Positions 15,803 through 23,528 of a stretch of DNA of 64,000 nucleotides are shown one piece after another. A program made the position numbers and the translations under genes. Numbering within the stretch: position 1 is the first letter of the stretch; each line of letters starts with the position of its first letter. Source of the DNA: Massilia sp. METH4 (GTDB lineage Bacteria > Pseudomonadota > Gammaproteobacteria > Burkholderiales > Burkholderiaceae_D); contig NZ_CP146614.1 of assembly GCF_037094685.1 (NCBI RefSeq), positions 6,758,001 through 6,822,000 of the forward strand. Direction: 5' to 3'. The notes under the pieces were generated by a model. That model was not told where the DNA came from and searched no databases. It saw only the letters and a list, made by a program, of their open reading frames with translations.

Positions 15803-15897
15803 TATTGCCCAGCATCGGCGTCAGCGGTTGCCAGCCATTCGCCCCGCGGGGAACCGTGTGCGCAGGTTATGCCTGCTAACGCGTAGCAAGTTTTTCT

Positions 15898-15973
15898 GGC
15901 TGAGCCCGTGTCTCGCGGTGCCTGGCACAAGAGACAGCATCAAGAGACAGCACAAAGAGACACGGGCTCAGCC
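15898..15973. repeat. Perfect 17-bp inverted repeat containing the kinase stop codon
   Basis: Arms ggctgagcccgtgtctc (15898-15914) and its exact complement (15957-15973) flank a loop with cggtgcctggcac and two near copies of aagagacagca. The TGA stop of the convergent NadR-like gene (15968-15970) lies inside the right arm. Confidence 0.75.
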
Positions 15974-16483
15974 ACGCCCCAACACCTCTTCGACCTGCCG
16001 CAGCCGCTGCTCCAGCGGCCCGTGAATGCGCACGTGCGGGATCGCGCGGGCGGCGAGTTCTTCGGCGAGGATCGCGTTGACGGCGGCGCTCTGGTCTTCC
16101 GGCTCGCGCTGCAAGCCATCCGGCTTCCACGGGATGTCCGGGGCGCACACCAGCGTCACGTCGTAGCGGCGCGCCGTCACCAATTCCCCCAGCTTCGGAT
16201 CGATACGCCCAAAGTAATGGCGGCTGTACACGGCCGTCATCAGCGGCGTGGTGTCGCAGAACAGGAAACGGCTGGCGCGCGCCAGGGCGAGGTCTTCGCG
16301 CGCGGCCTGGGTCTCGGCGATGTGCAGCTGGTCGCCCTCGACCGGCACGCGCTCGCGCAGGTCGACGAACTCGCGCAGGTATTCCGGCACCCACGCGTCC
16401 CGGTAGCGCTCGGCCAGCGCCTGGGCCAGGGTGGTCTTGCCCGACGAGGCGCTGCCCACGATCGCCACGCGCATCGTCCTCAT
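15968..16483 (-). CDS. NadR-like P-loop kinase (AAA_28), vitamin or nucleoside kinase
   Basis: A 171-aa P-loop kinase. Walker A is GSASSGKTTLA near residue 10; later blocks WVPEYLREFVDLRE, FCDTTPLMTAVY and CAPDIPWKPDGLQRE are typical of the ribosylnicotinamide kinase domain of NadR. The adenylyltransferase domain of full NadR is absent. The ATG overlaps the stop of pnuC by ATGA, so the two are translationally coupled. The likely role is phosphorylating and trapping the compound imported by PnuC. Nicotinamide riboside is the default; thiamine cannot be excluded given the convergent thiamine-regulated receptor. Confidence 0.8.
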   Translation of the reverse strand: MRTMRVAIVGSASSGKTTLAQALAERYRDAWVPEYLREFVDLRERVPVEGDQLHIAETQAAREDLALARASRFLFCDTTPLMTAVYSRHYFGRIDPKLGELVTARRYDVTLVCAPDIPWKPDGLQREPEDQSAAVNAILAEELAARAIPHVRIHGPLEQRLRQVEEVLGRG

Positions 16484-17103
16484 GGCAGCACCATCGCTTC
16501 GCTCGCCTTTTCGTTGGCCAGCATCGACTTGCGCCAGGCCAGCAGGCCGATCGCGGCCATCACCACGAAGAGCCCGTACAGCAAGGCGGTCAGCATCAGG
16601 CCCTTGTGCACGTACAGCGCCACGTACAGCACGTCGACGATGATCCACACATGCCAGTTCTCCAGCTTCTTGCGGGACAGCAGCAGCTGCCCCACGAGGC
16701 TGCCTGCGGTGAGGAACCCATCGGCGAACGGCACGTCGGTATCCGTGAACGTCATCAGGAACCAGGCCAGGGCGATGAAGCCCACGATCCAGCCGAGTGC
16801 CGCGGCGGCCCTGCCCGCCCCCGGCAGTTGTGTCACGGGCAGGCGCGCATGCGTCTCGTCGCCATGCAGCCACTGGTACCAGCCCCAGATCGACACGGTG
16901 ATGAACACCAGCTGCAGGCCCATGTCGCCGTACAGCTTCGCCTCGAAGAACACCACGCCATACAGTGCCGACGAGAGGATCGCGAACAGCCACGCCCAGT
17001 GGTTCTGGCGGATGTTCAGCCAGACGGTGGCGATCGACAGCGCGAAGGACAGCAGTTCGAGCGGTGTGGTGGAGAGGCCGAGGAGGTGGAGGGTTTCGTT
17101 CAT
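16480..17103 (-). CDS. pnuC: PnuC family vitamin/nucleoside transporter
   Basis: A 207-aa inner-membrane protein with about seven membrane segments, for example LLSFALSIATVWLNIRQNHWAW, YGVVFFEAKLYGDMGLQL and TALLYGLFVVMAAIGLLAW. The blocks SIWGWYQWLHG and WIIVDVLYVALYVHKGLMLTALLY are PnuC hallmarks. PnuC imports nicotinamide riboside by facilitated diffusion; close relatives (PnuT, PnuX) carry thiamine or riboflavin. It is coupled to the downstream kinase. No riboswitch is visible upstream of this gene. Naming rests on the family; substrate choice is uncertain. Confidence 0.85.
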   Translation of the reverse strand: MNETLHLLGLSTTPLELLSFALSIATVWLNIRQNHWAWLFAILSSALYGVVFFEAKLYGDMGLQLVFITVSIWGWYQWLHGDETHARLPVTQLPGAGRAAAALGWIVGFIALAWFLMTFTDTDVPFADGFLTAGSLVGQLLLSRKKLENWHVWIIVDVLYVALYVHKGLMLTALLYGLFVVMAAIGLLAWRKSMLANEKASEAMVLP

Positions 17104-17272
17104 GAGACAGCTCAGGGGGACGGCGGATTATGCCACGGGGGTGGCCGCCGAACCATATCGGCTGGCATACAGCGTGGATCACGGCCTCGATCGATGAGAA
17201 TTCTCACCAATTATTGCATATTGTTAATTTTAGTGGATTGCAGAATAATGGACGAAATTTTCACGTATCCTC

Positions 17273-19222
17273 ATGAACCGCTCATTCCTGCTCCTCTTCG
17301 CCCTGCCCGCCCTGCCCGCATTCGCCCAGGCGCCGGCCGCCACCATCCCGATTTCCGCCTTCGTCAAGCAGGAACAATTCGCCCAACCCCGGCTGTCGCC
17401 TGACGGCAAGCACCTCGTCGTCACCGTGCGCATGCCGATCGGCAAGCGCGACGTGCCAACGATGACGTTCTACAGCCTGCCCGACCTGAAGATGGAAAGC
17501 GTGGTGCGCCTGCCCGCATTCCAGGTGCCGCTCACGTATGACTGGGTCAGCAATACCCGTCTCGTGGTGCGCAAGGGCCGCGAGGAAGGTTCGCGCGAGA
17601 TTCCGTCGTCGTATGGCGAGGTGCTGGCGATGGATTACGACGGCAAGAAGCAGGAATACCTGTACGGCTTCGAACGCTTTAAGAATTCGGCCCGCACCAG
17701 CGGCTATGCCGACGACTACGGTTCCGCGTTCATCGCCGACATTCCCGCCCGGCCCAATGGCCGGGCCTTCCTTTCCGCCCACCTGTGGGACGCCGATTTC
17801 AGCGAATTGCTCGACGTCGACACGCAGAGCGGCAAGCGCCGGTCGGTCGCGCGCGTGCCCTACCCACGTTTCGGGTTCAATGTGCAGAACGATGGCGAAC
17901 CGCGGTTCGCCAGCGGCAACGACGAAGCGGCGCTGTTCACGCTATTACGGCGCGAAGGCGACAATTGGATCCGCGTCCCTCGGGAAAAGACCGGCACGCT
18001 GCTCGATCCATTCGCTTTCTCGGCCGATGACCGCGAGTTCATGGCATGGCATTCGCGGCACGGCGAACCGCACGTGCTGGTGCGGGAAGATCTGGCCACC
18101 GGCGCGCGCCGGGTGGTGGCCGAAGATGCCAACGGTTCCATCAACAACGTCATGTTCGGCAGCAGCCGCTACCTGCCGATCGCCGCGTTCACGTCCGTCG
18201 GCAAGCCGCAGGTCCGTTACCTCGAGCCCGACAGCAATGCCGACGTCGCGTTGCACAAGCAGCTCGCCGCGCAGTTTCCCGGCGACGTGGTGCGCTTCCT
18301 CAATGCCACACAGGATGGGGCCAAGCTGCTGTTCGTCGTCCAGAGCGATCGCGATCCGGGCACTTATTACCTGTTCGACCGCGCCACCGGCCGCGCGGAC
18401 ATGCTCTTTGCCGCCATGGACTCGCTCGATCCGGAGCAAATGGCCGAGCGCAAGCCGATCTCGTTCAAGGCACGCGACGGCTTGCAACTGCACGGTTACC
18501 TGACGCTGCCGCGCCAGCCGGCGGCCGGCAAGCTGCCACTCGTGCTGATTCCCCATGGCGGCCCGCACGGCCCCCACGATGGCTGGTACTTCGACACGGA
18601 TGCCCAATTCCTCGCCAGCCGCGGCTACGCCGTGCTGCAGGTGAACTTCCGTGGCTCGGGCGGGCGCGGTGAAACGTTCCAGGCGGCGGGCTACCGCCAA
18701 TGGCGCGGCAAGATCATGGACGACCTCGTCGATGGCGTGCGCTGGGCCACCGACAACGCCGGCATCGACGCCGATCGGATGTGCGTCTACGGCGTCAGCT
18801 TCGGCGGCTATGCCGCCCTCACGCTCGCCTCGCGCGAGCCAACACTGTTCAAGTGCGCCGTCGGCTACGCCGGGGTGTACGACCTCAAGCTGTTCTTCGA
18901 GGAAGACAGGGCAAAGCGGTCGAAGAGCCTTGCGAGCTTCTACCGGCGCTACGTGGGCGACGATATCGCGGAACTGGACCGCATCTCGCCGGCGCTGCAC
19001 GCTGGCACGATCAAGGCGCCCGTGCTGCTCATCCACGGCGGCAAGGACACGATCGCGCCGAAGGAACATGCGTTCCGCATGCGCGATGCGCTGGAGAAGG
19101 CAGGCCGGCCACCCGAGTGGTACTACGTCGACTATGAATGGCACGGCTTCTATGACACGGAAAACCAGATCGAGGTCTACCGCCGCCTGGAGGCCTTCCT
19201 GGCGAAGCACATCGGCAAATAA
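17273..19222 (+). CDS. S9 family serine peptidase (prolyl-oligopeptidase type), exported
   Basis: A 649-aa peptidase. A short signal peptide (1-19, MNRSFLLLFALPALPAFAQ) implies a periplasmic or secreted enzyme. Residues 20-390 form the beta-propeller-like domain. The alpha/beta hydrolase domain (about 395-649) has the nucleophile motif YGVSFGGYAAL, the Asp region HGGKDTIAP and the His in YEWHGFYDTEN. HGGPHGPHDGWYF forms the oxyanion region. The family cleaves short peptides, usually after proline or as acyl-aminoacyl peptidases. The S46 peptidase gene nearby suggests shared peptide scavenging. Confidence 0.9.
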   Translation: MNRSFLLLFALPALPAFAQAPAATIPISAFVKQEQFAQPRLSPDGKHLVVTVRMPIGKRDVPTMTFYSLPDLKMESVVRLPAFQVPLTYDWVSNTRLVVRKGREEGSREIPSSYGEVLAMDYDGKKQEYLYGFERFKNSARTSGYADDYGSAFIADIPARPNGRAFLSAHLWDADFSELLDVDTQSGKRRSVARVPYPRFGFNVQNDGEPRFASGNDEAALFTLLRREGDNWIRVPREKTGTLLDPFAFSADDREFMAWHSRHGEPHVLVREDLATGARRVVAEDANGSINNVMFGSSRYLPIAAFTSVGKPQVRYLEPDSNADVALHKQLAAQFPGDVVRFLNATQDGAKLLFVVQSDRDPGTYYLFDRATGRADMLFAAMDSLDPEQMAERKPISFKARDGLQLHGYLTLPRQPAAGKLPLVLIPHGGPHGPHDGWYFDTDAQFLASRGYAVLQVNFRGSGGRGETFQAAGYRQWRGKIMDDLVDGVRWATDNAGIDADRMCVYGVSFGGYAALTLASREPTLFKCAVGYAGVYDLKLFFEEDRAKRSKSLASFYRRYVGDDIAELDRISPALHAGTIKAPVLLIHGGKDTIAPKEHAFRMRDALEKAGRPPEWYYVDYEWHGFYDTENQIEVYRRLEAFLAKHIGK

Positions 19223-19254
19223 GGTTAGACTGCATGCTCCCCATGGAGGACAGC

Positions 19255-19674
19255 ATGCAGTTCGACCTCGACCGTTTCATCGCCGCCCAGGACCGCGCCT
19301 ATGACGAGGTGCTGGCCGAACTGCGCGCCGGCCGCAAGGCCAGCCACTGGATGTGGTTTATCTTTCCGCAGCTGAAAGAACTGGGCCGGTCGGAAACGAG
19401 CCGTTTCTACGGCATCGCGGGACTGGACGAGGCGCGGGCCTACCTGGCTCACCCGGTCCTTGGCGCCCGGCTGCGCGAATGCACGAACCTCGTCAACGGG
19501 CACGCGGGCACGCCGATCGACGTGATCCTCGGCCACGTCGATGCATTGAAATTTCGCTCGTCGATGACGCTGTTTGCCAATGCGGCGCACAGCGATGGCG
19601 TGTTCGCCACGGCGCTCGACACCTTCTACGGCGGCGCGCCGGACCAGGCCACGCTCGGCCTGCTCGGCAAATGA
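19255..19674 (+). CDS. DUF1810 family protein
   Basis: A 139-aa cytoplasmic protein with the DUF1810 hallmarks FDLDRFIAAQDRAYDEVLAELRAGRK and SHWMWFIFPQLKELGRS, then YLAHPVLGARLRECT and FRSSMTLFANAA. The function is unknown. The ATG at 19255 follows GGAGGACAGC; an ATG at 19234 lacks a ribosome-binding site. It follows the S9 peptidase by 32 bp. Confidence 0.88.
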   Translation: MQFDLDRFIAAQDRAYDEVLAELRAGRKASHWMWFIFPQLKELGRSETSRFYGIAGLDEARAYLAHPVLGARLRECTNLVNGHAGTPIDVILGHVDALKFRSSMTLFANAAHSDGVFATALDTFYGGAPDQATLGLLGK

Positions 19675-19676
19675 GC

Positions 19677-19704
19677 AAGCCGCCATCCTTGCGGACGGCG
19701 GCTT
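19677..19704. terminator. Bidirectional terminator hairpin
   Basis: Stem aagccgcc (19677-19684) / ggcggctt (19697-19704) lies just after the DUF1810 stop and before the stop of the convergent S46 peptidase gene. The T-tract is short on both strands. Confidence 0.55.
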
Positions 19705-19724
19705 TCAGGAAGGACGATCCCGGC

Positions 19725-21860
19725 TTACTTCTTCGGGTATCTGATCGTCATTTCCTTCAGCAGGTTGTCGGCATGGTCGACTTCCTTCATCACCCACAGC
19801 ATGTAGCGCACGTCGAGGTGGATCGCACGGGTGATGGCCGTATCGAAGTACCAGTCCTTGGTGATCGATTCATAGGTCGAGTCGAAGTTCAGGCCGATCA
19901 GTTCGCCACGCTTGTTGACGATCGCCGAACCGGAGTTGCCGCCCGTCGTGTCCGCGCTGGACAGGAAGTTGACCGGCACCGTGCCCAGGATCGGGTCCTT
20001 GAACTGGCCGTAGCGCTTGGCCTTGACCGCTTCGAGCAGGGGCTGGGGCGCGTTGAACGGGTCCTTGCCGGTATGCTTCTCGGCGATGCCTTCCACCGTC
20101 GTGAACGGGCCCTTGGTGATGCCGTCCTTCGGCGAGTAGGAGTCGACGGTGCCGTAGGTGACGCGCAGCGTGGAGTTGGCGTCCGGGTATACCGGCTTGC
20201 CCTGCGACTTCTTCCACGCGATCACGGCGCTCATGTACTGCGGGATCACCTTTTCCAGATTGCCTTCCGATTCCTTGGAGCGGTCTTCCAGCGCCAGCGC
20301 GAAGGCGTGCATCCTGACGGCCAGTTGCATGAACGGGTCGTCCGACTTCTCCAGGGTGGCGGCATCGGCGTCCAGCAGCGCCAGGCGCATGGCCGTGTCA
20401 CCCAGCTTGCTCTGCTGGTACAGCGCGGGCAGGTCGGCCACCGACGGCAGCAGCGCATCCAGGCCCTGCGGGCGGAATGCCGCCGGCAGCTTCACATAGC
20501 GCTGCAGGCCGGCCGTGAAGCGGGCCTGGTCCACGCTGCCCACGTACGACTGTTCCAGGCGCGTCAGGCGTGCCTTGATCATGGCGAGGTCGCGCTGCTG
20601 GTAGCCCGACTCGCGCTCCGCATCCGGCTTCCTGCGTTCCAGCGCCAGGCGGTACAGCGTGCGCGCGGACTTGAACAGGTCGGAATTGGTTGCCACGTTC
20701 CAGGCGAAGGTCTGCTGTTCCAGCGCCATGTCGGCGGCGATTGCCGCATCCAGTTCGGACAACATGGCCCGGGAGACGTTCGGCTGCCTGCCATACCACG
20801 AACGGAACTCGGCATCCTGCACATCCTTGATGGCAGCGATATCCTTGCGCGCGAAGCCGTCCAGCAGGCCCTGGGTCTTCTTCATGCGGTTGTTGATCGA
20901 CTTCACGACCGACGCGTAGCGCACTTCGTCGTTCTTGCTGTTCTTCGTGGCCGCGGCGATCGTGTCCAGGTCGGCCTGGTATTCGGCCACGATGGCCGGG
21001 TACGAGGTGTCGCGCGCGAAGCGGATTTCGGCCGGCAGCTTGTAGCGGCTGGTGCGGCCCGGATAGCCGGCCAGCAGGATCGGATCGCCGGCCTTCAGGC
21101 CCTCGGCCGACACCACCAGGAAGTCCTTCGATTTATACGGCACGTTGTCGGGTGAAGGATCGGCCGGGCGGCCGTCCTTGCCCACGTAGGCGCGCAGGAA
21201 CGAATAGTCGCCGGTGTGGCGCGGCCACTCGTAGTTGTCGATATCGCCGCCGTAGTTGCCGATCATGTCGGCCGGCGCGTAGACGAGGCGCACGTCGCGG
21301 ATCATCATCTGGCGGATGCGGTAGTACTCCAGGCCCCGGTGGAACGCCGGCACGGAGCAGCGGTACGATTTATCCGTCTCGCACTCTGCGATCAGCTGCT
21401 TGACGCGGCGCTCGATCTGCTCGTGGCGCGCCTTGCCGCCCACGTTCTCCAGCCCTTCCAGCACGCGGCCAGTCACGTTCTCGACCTTCTCGGTGACGTA
21501 CACCAGCGCGTTCGGACCGCCAGGCAGCTCCTCCGCGCGGGTCTTGGCCAGGAAGCCGTCGGCGATGTAGTTCTTCTCGGCCGTGGAGTTGCGCTGGATC
21601 GAGCCATAGGCGCAGTGGTGGTTGGTGACCACCAGGCCATCGGGCGACACGAACGAAGCGGAGCAGCCGCCCAGCGACACGATGGCGCTCATCGGATGCT
21701 TCGTCAGGTCGGCAATCTGTTCGGCGGGAATCTGGATGCCGACACGCTTCAATTCCGATTTCAGTTGCGGCAGCTGGTGGGGTTGCCACTGGCCTTCGTC
21801 GCCGTGTGCGACGCCGAAGGCGGCCAGCAGAGCGGCCGGCAGTACGAGTTTTTTGAACAA
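19725..21860 (-). CDS. S46 family dipeptidyl-peptidase (DPP7/DPP11 type)
   Basis: A 711-aa exported serine peptidase. A signal peptide (about 1-21, LVLPAALLAAFGVAHG) is followed by a chymotrypsin-like core: His in VVTNHHCAYGSIQ and Ser in TGGNSGSAIVNKRGEL, with GLNFDSTYES after it. Between them is the long helical domain typical of S46. Members remove dipeptides from oligopeptides in the periplasm. I chose the TTG start at 21860 because GGGGAA lies upstream and it begins the signal peptide at once; the frame extends to 22040 only through palindromic repeats. Substrate preference (DPP7 or DPP11) was not determined. Confidence 0.9.
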   Translation of the reverse strand: MFKKLVLPAALLAAFGVAHGDEGQWQPHQLPQLKSELKRVGIQIPAEQIADLTKHPMSAIVSLGGCSASFVSPDGLVVTNHHCAYGSIQRNSTAEKNYIADGFLAKTRAEELPGGPNALVYVTEKVENVTGRVLEGLENVGGKARHEQIERRVKQLIAECETDKSYRCSVPAFHRGLEYYRIRQMMIRDVRLVYAPADMIGNYGGDIDNYEWPRHTGDYSFLRAYVGKDGRPADPSPDNVPYKSKDFLVVSAEGLKAGDPILLAGYPGRTSRYKLPAEIRFARDTSYPAIVAEYQADLDTIAAATKNSKNDEVRYASVVKSINNRMKKTQGLLDGFARKDIAAIKDVQDAEFRSWYGRQPNVSRAMLSELDAAIAADMALEQQTFAWNVATNSDLFKSARTLYRLALERRKPDAERESGYQQRDLAMIKARLTRLEQSYVGSVDQARFTAGLQRYVKLPAAFRPQGLDALLPSVADLPALYQQSKLGDTAMRLALLDADAATLEKSDDPFMQLAVRMHAFALALEDRSKESEGNLEKVIPQYMSAVIAWKKSQGKPVYPDANSTLRVTYGTVDSYSPKDGITKGPFTTVEGIAEKHTGKDPFNAPQPLLEAVKAKRYGQFKDPILGTVPVNFLSSADTTGGNSGSAIVNKRGELIGLNFDSTYESITKDWYFDTAITRAIHLDVRYMLWVMKEVDHADNLLKEMTIRYPKK

Positions 21861-21911
21861 GGTATGTTCCCCTGGGTTGATGAAAAGCCGGGGAAGTATA
21901 GGTAAAAAAAC

Positions 21912-22012
21912 GAGTGACAGGCTCCGATTTTTAGGAAACATTTCAAAAAAACCGGTGCCTGTCACCGCGTTTCGGGAAATGTTGCAAGAAAACCGGTGCC
22001 TGTGACCGGGGT
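21912..22012. repeat. Two overlapping palindromic repeats with conserved loop
   Basis: gtgacaggctccg (21914-21926) pairs with cggtgcctgtcac (21953-21965), with one mismatch, across a loop containing aggaaacatttcaa. The right arm also serves the next unit, which has gggaaatgttgcaagaa and ends gtgcctgtgacc near 22007. This fills most of the 273-bp gap between the S46 peptidase and the efflux operon. Confidence 0.75.
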
Positions 22013-22133
22013 TCGGTTTTTCTGCATGCGTACCTCTCACGCATCACGTTGCCGCAAACGGTTCAGGGCAAGCCGCAACGCCGCAGACAGTACGCGTTGT
22101 ACGGCAAGGCGTTGCGGCGCAGGCATGGACCGT

Positions 22134-23528
22134 TTACGGCAGCGAACTCCGCCAGCCGCCGCCGAGGGATTGGATGAGCGCGACGGCCGTGGTTTGGCGG
22201 TCGGCCTGCACCTGGATCAGGGCGCGGCGGGCGGACAGTGCGGTGACTTGGGCGCTGACGACTTCCGTGTAGTTCACCTGCCCTGCCCGGTAGCGGTTTT
22301 CCATCTGCTGCTCCACCTGGTCGGCCGCTTCGGAAGCCTGGCGGCGCAGTTCCTGCTGCTCGGCCAGGGCGCGGGTGGCCGCCAGCTGGTCTTCCACGTC
22401 GGCGAAGGCTTCGAGCACTGTCTGGCGGTAGCTGGCGATCGCCGCGTCGCGGGCCGCCCTGGTCTGCTCGACGCGGGCGGCGATGGCACCGGCGTCGAAG
22501 ATCGATTGGGCCGCCGACAGGCCGAGCGACCACAGGCTGTTCGAGGCACTGAACAGCCCGCCCACCCGGCTGTTGCCATACCCGTAAGAGGCCGAAAGGT
22601 TCAGCGAGGGGAAGTACGCCGAGCGGGCAATGCCGATGTCCTCGTTGGCCGCGGCCACGGCGCGCTCGGCGGCGGCGATGTCGGGCCGGCGCTGCAACAG
22701 TGTCGACGGCACGCCCAGCGGCACTTCCGGCACGACGATGCTCCACGACACCGGCGCCAGCGAGAATTCGGCCGGCGCCTTGCCCAGCAGGACGGCGATC
22801 GCATGTTCATATACGGCGCGCTGGCGCACCACCGTCAACAGTTCGGCGCGCGCGTTGAACAACTGCGTCTGTGCCTGCAGCAGGTCCGATTTCGCCGTCA
22901 CGCCCGCATTCACGCGGTTCTGCGTGATCTGCAGCACCCTTTCATACCCCTGGATCGTCGTGTCGAGGATCTGCTTTTCCACGTCGGCCTGGCGCAGGCC
23001 GACGTAGTTGGCCACCAGCTCGCCCTGGGCGGACAGCCGGGCCGCCGCCAGGTCGGCCGCGCTGGCCTGGGCGCTCGCCTGCGCGCCCGTCACGCCGGCG
23101 CGCAGGCTGCCCCACAGGTCGGGTTCCCAGCTGCCGCCGATATCGACGCGGTAGTTGTTCGATGGGCGCGTGTCGCCGCCGCCGGAGCGCGTGCCGGAGC
23201 CGTTCAGCGACACGGTGGGGAACAGCGCCGCGCGCTGCTCGGCGACCACGGCGCGCGCCTGCGCATAGCGCGCCGCGGCCAGCGCCACGTTCTGGTTGTT
23301 CACCTCGACCGCGGCGGCCAGCTCGTCGAGGATCGGATCGCCGAACAGCTTCCACCACGGTCCCCGCTCCAGCGCGTCGGCCGGCGCGGCCGGCGTCCAG
23401 CCTTCGGCTTCCTTGAAGGTGGCGGGCGATGCCGCCGTCGGCACCTCGTACTTCGGGCCGACGGCGCAGCCGCACAGCGCGGCGGCCAGGGCAATGGCGG
23501 ACAGGCGATACATCTTGGTTGTCTTCAT
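22134..23528 (-). CDS. RND efflux outer-membrane factor lipoprotein (OprM/NodT type)
   Basis: A 464-aa outer-membrane channel subunit. The lipobox LCGC puts the lipidated Cys at residue 21, and AVGPKYE follows as in OprM/NodT proteins. Two repeated outer-membrane-efflux domains follow; characteristic pieces are WWKLFGDPILDELAAAVEVNNQNVALAAARYAQAR and LQRRPDIAAAERAVAAANEDIGIARSAYFPSLNLSASYG. The ATG overlaps the stop of the upstream permease gene (ATGA). It is the last gene of a four-gene operon and would carry drugs out from the MdtBC-like pump. Confidence 0.92.
   Translation of the reverse strand: MKTTKMYRLSAIALAAALCGCAVGPKYEVPTAASPATFKEAEGWTPAAPADALERGPWWKLFGDPILDELAAAVEVNNQNVALAAARYAQARAVVAEQRAALFPTVSLNGSGTRSGGGDTRPSNNYRVDIGGSWEPDLWGSLRAGVTGAQASAQASAADLAAARLSAQGELVANYVGLRQADVEKQILDTTIQGYERVLQITQNRVNAGVTAKSDLLQAQTQLFNARAELLTVVRQRAVYEHAIAVLLGKAPAEFSLAPVSWSIVVPEVPLGVPSTLLQRRPDIAAAERAVAAANEDIGIARSAYFPSLNLSASYGYGNSRVGGLFSASNSLWSLGLSAAQSIFDAGAIAARVEQTRAARDAAIASYRQTVLEAFADVEDQLAATRALAEQQELRRQASEAADQVEQQMENRYRAGQVNYTEVVSAQVTALSARRALIQVQADRQTTAVALIQSLGGGWRSSLP

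Noticed and set aside
17104..17272. Riboswitch upstream of pnuC
   Set aside because: No THI, FMN or NAD-type conserved blocks are present in the minus-strand leader.
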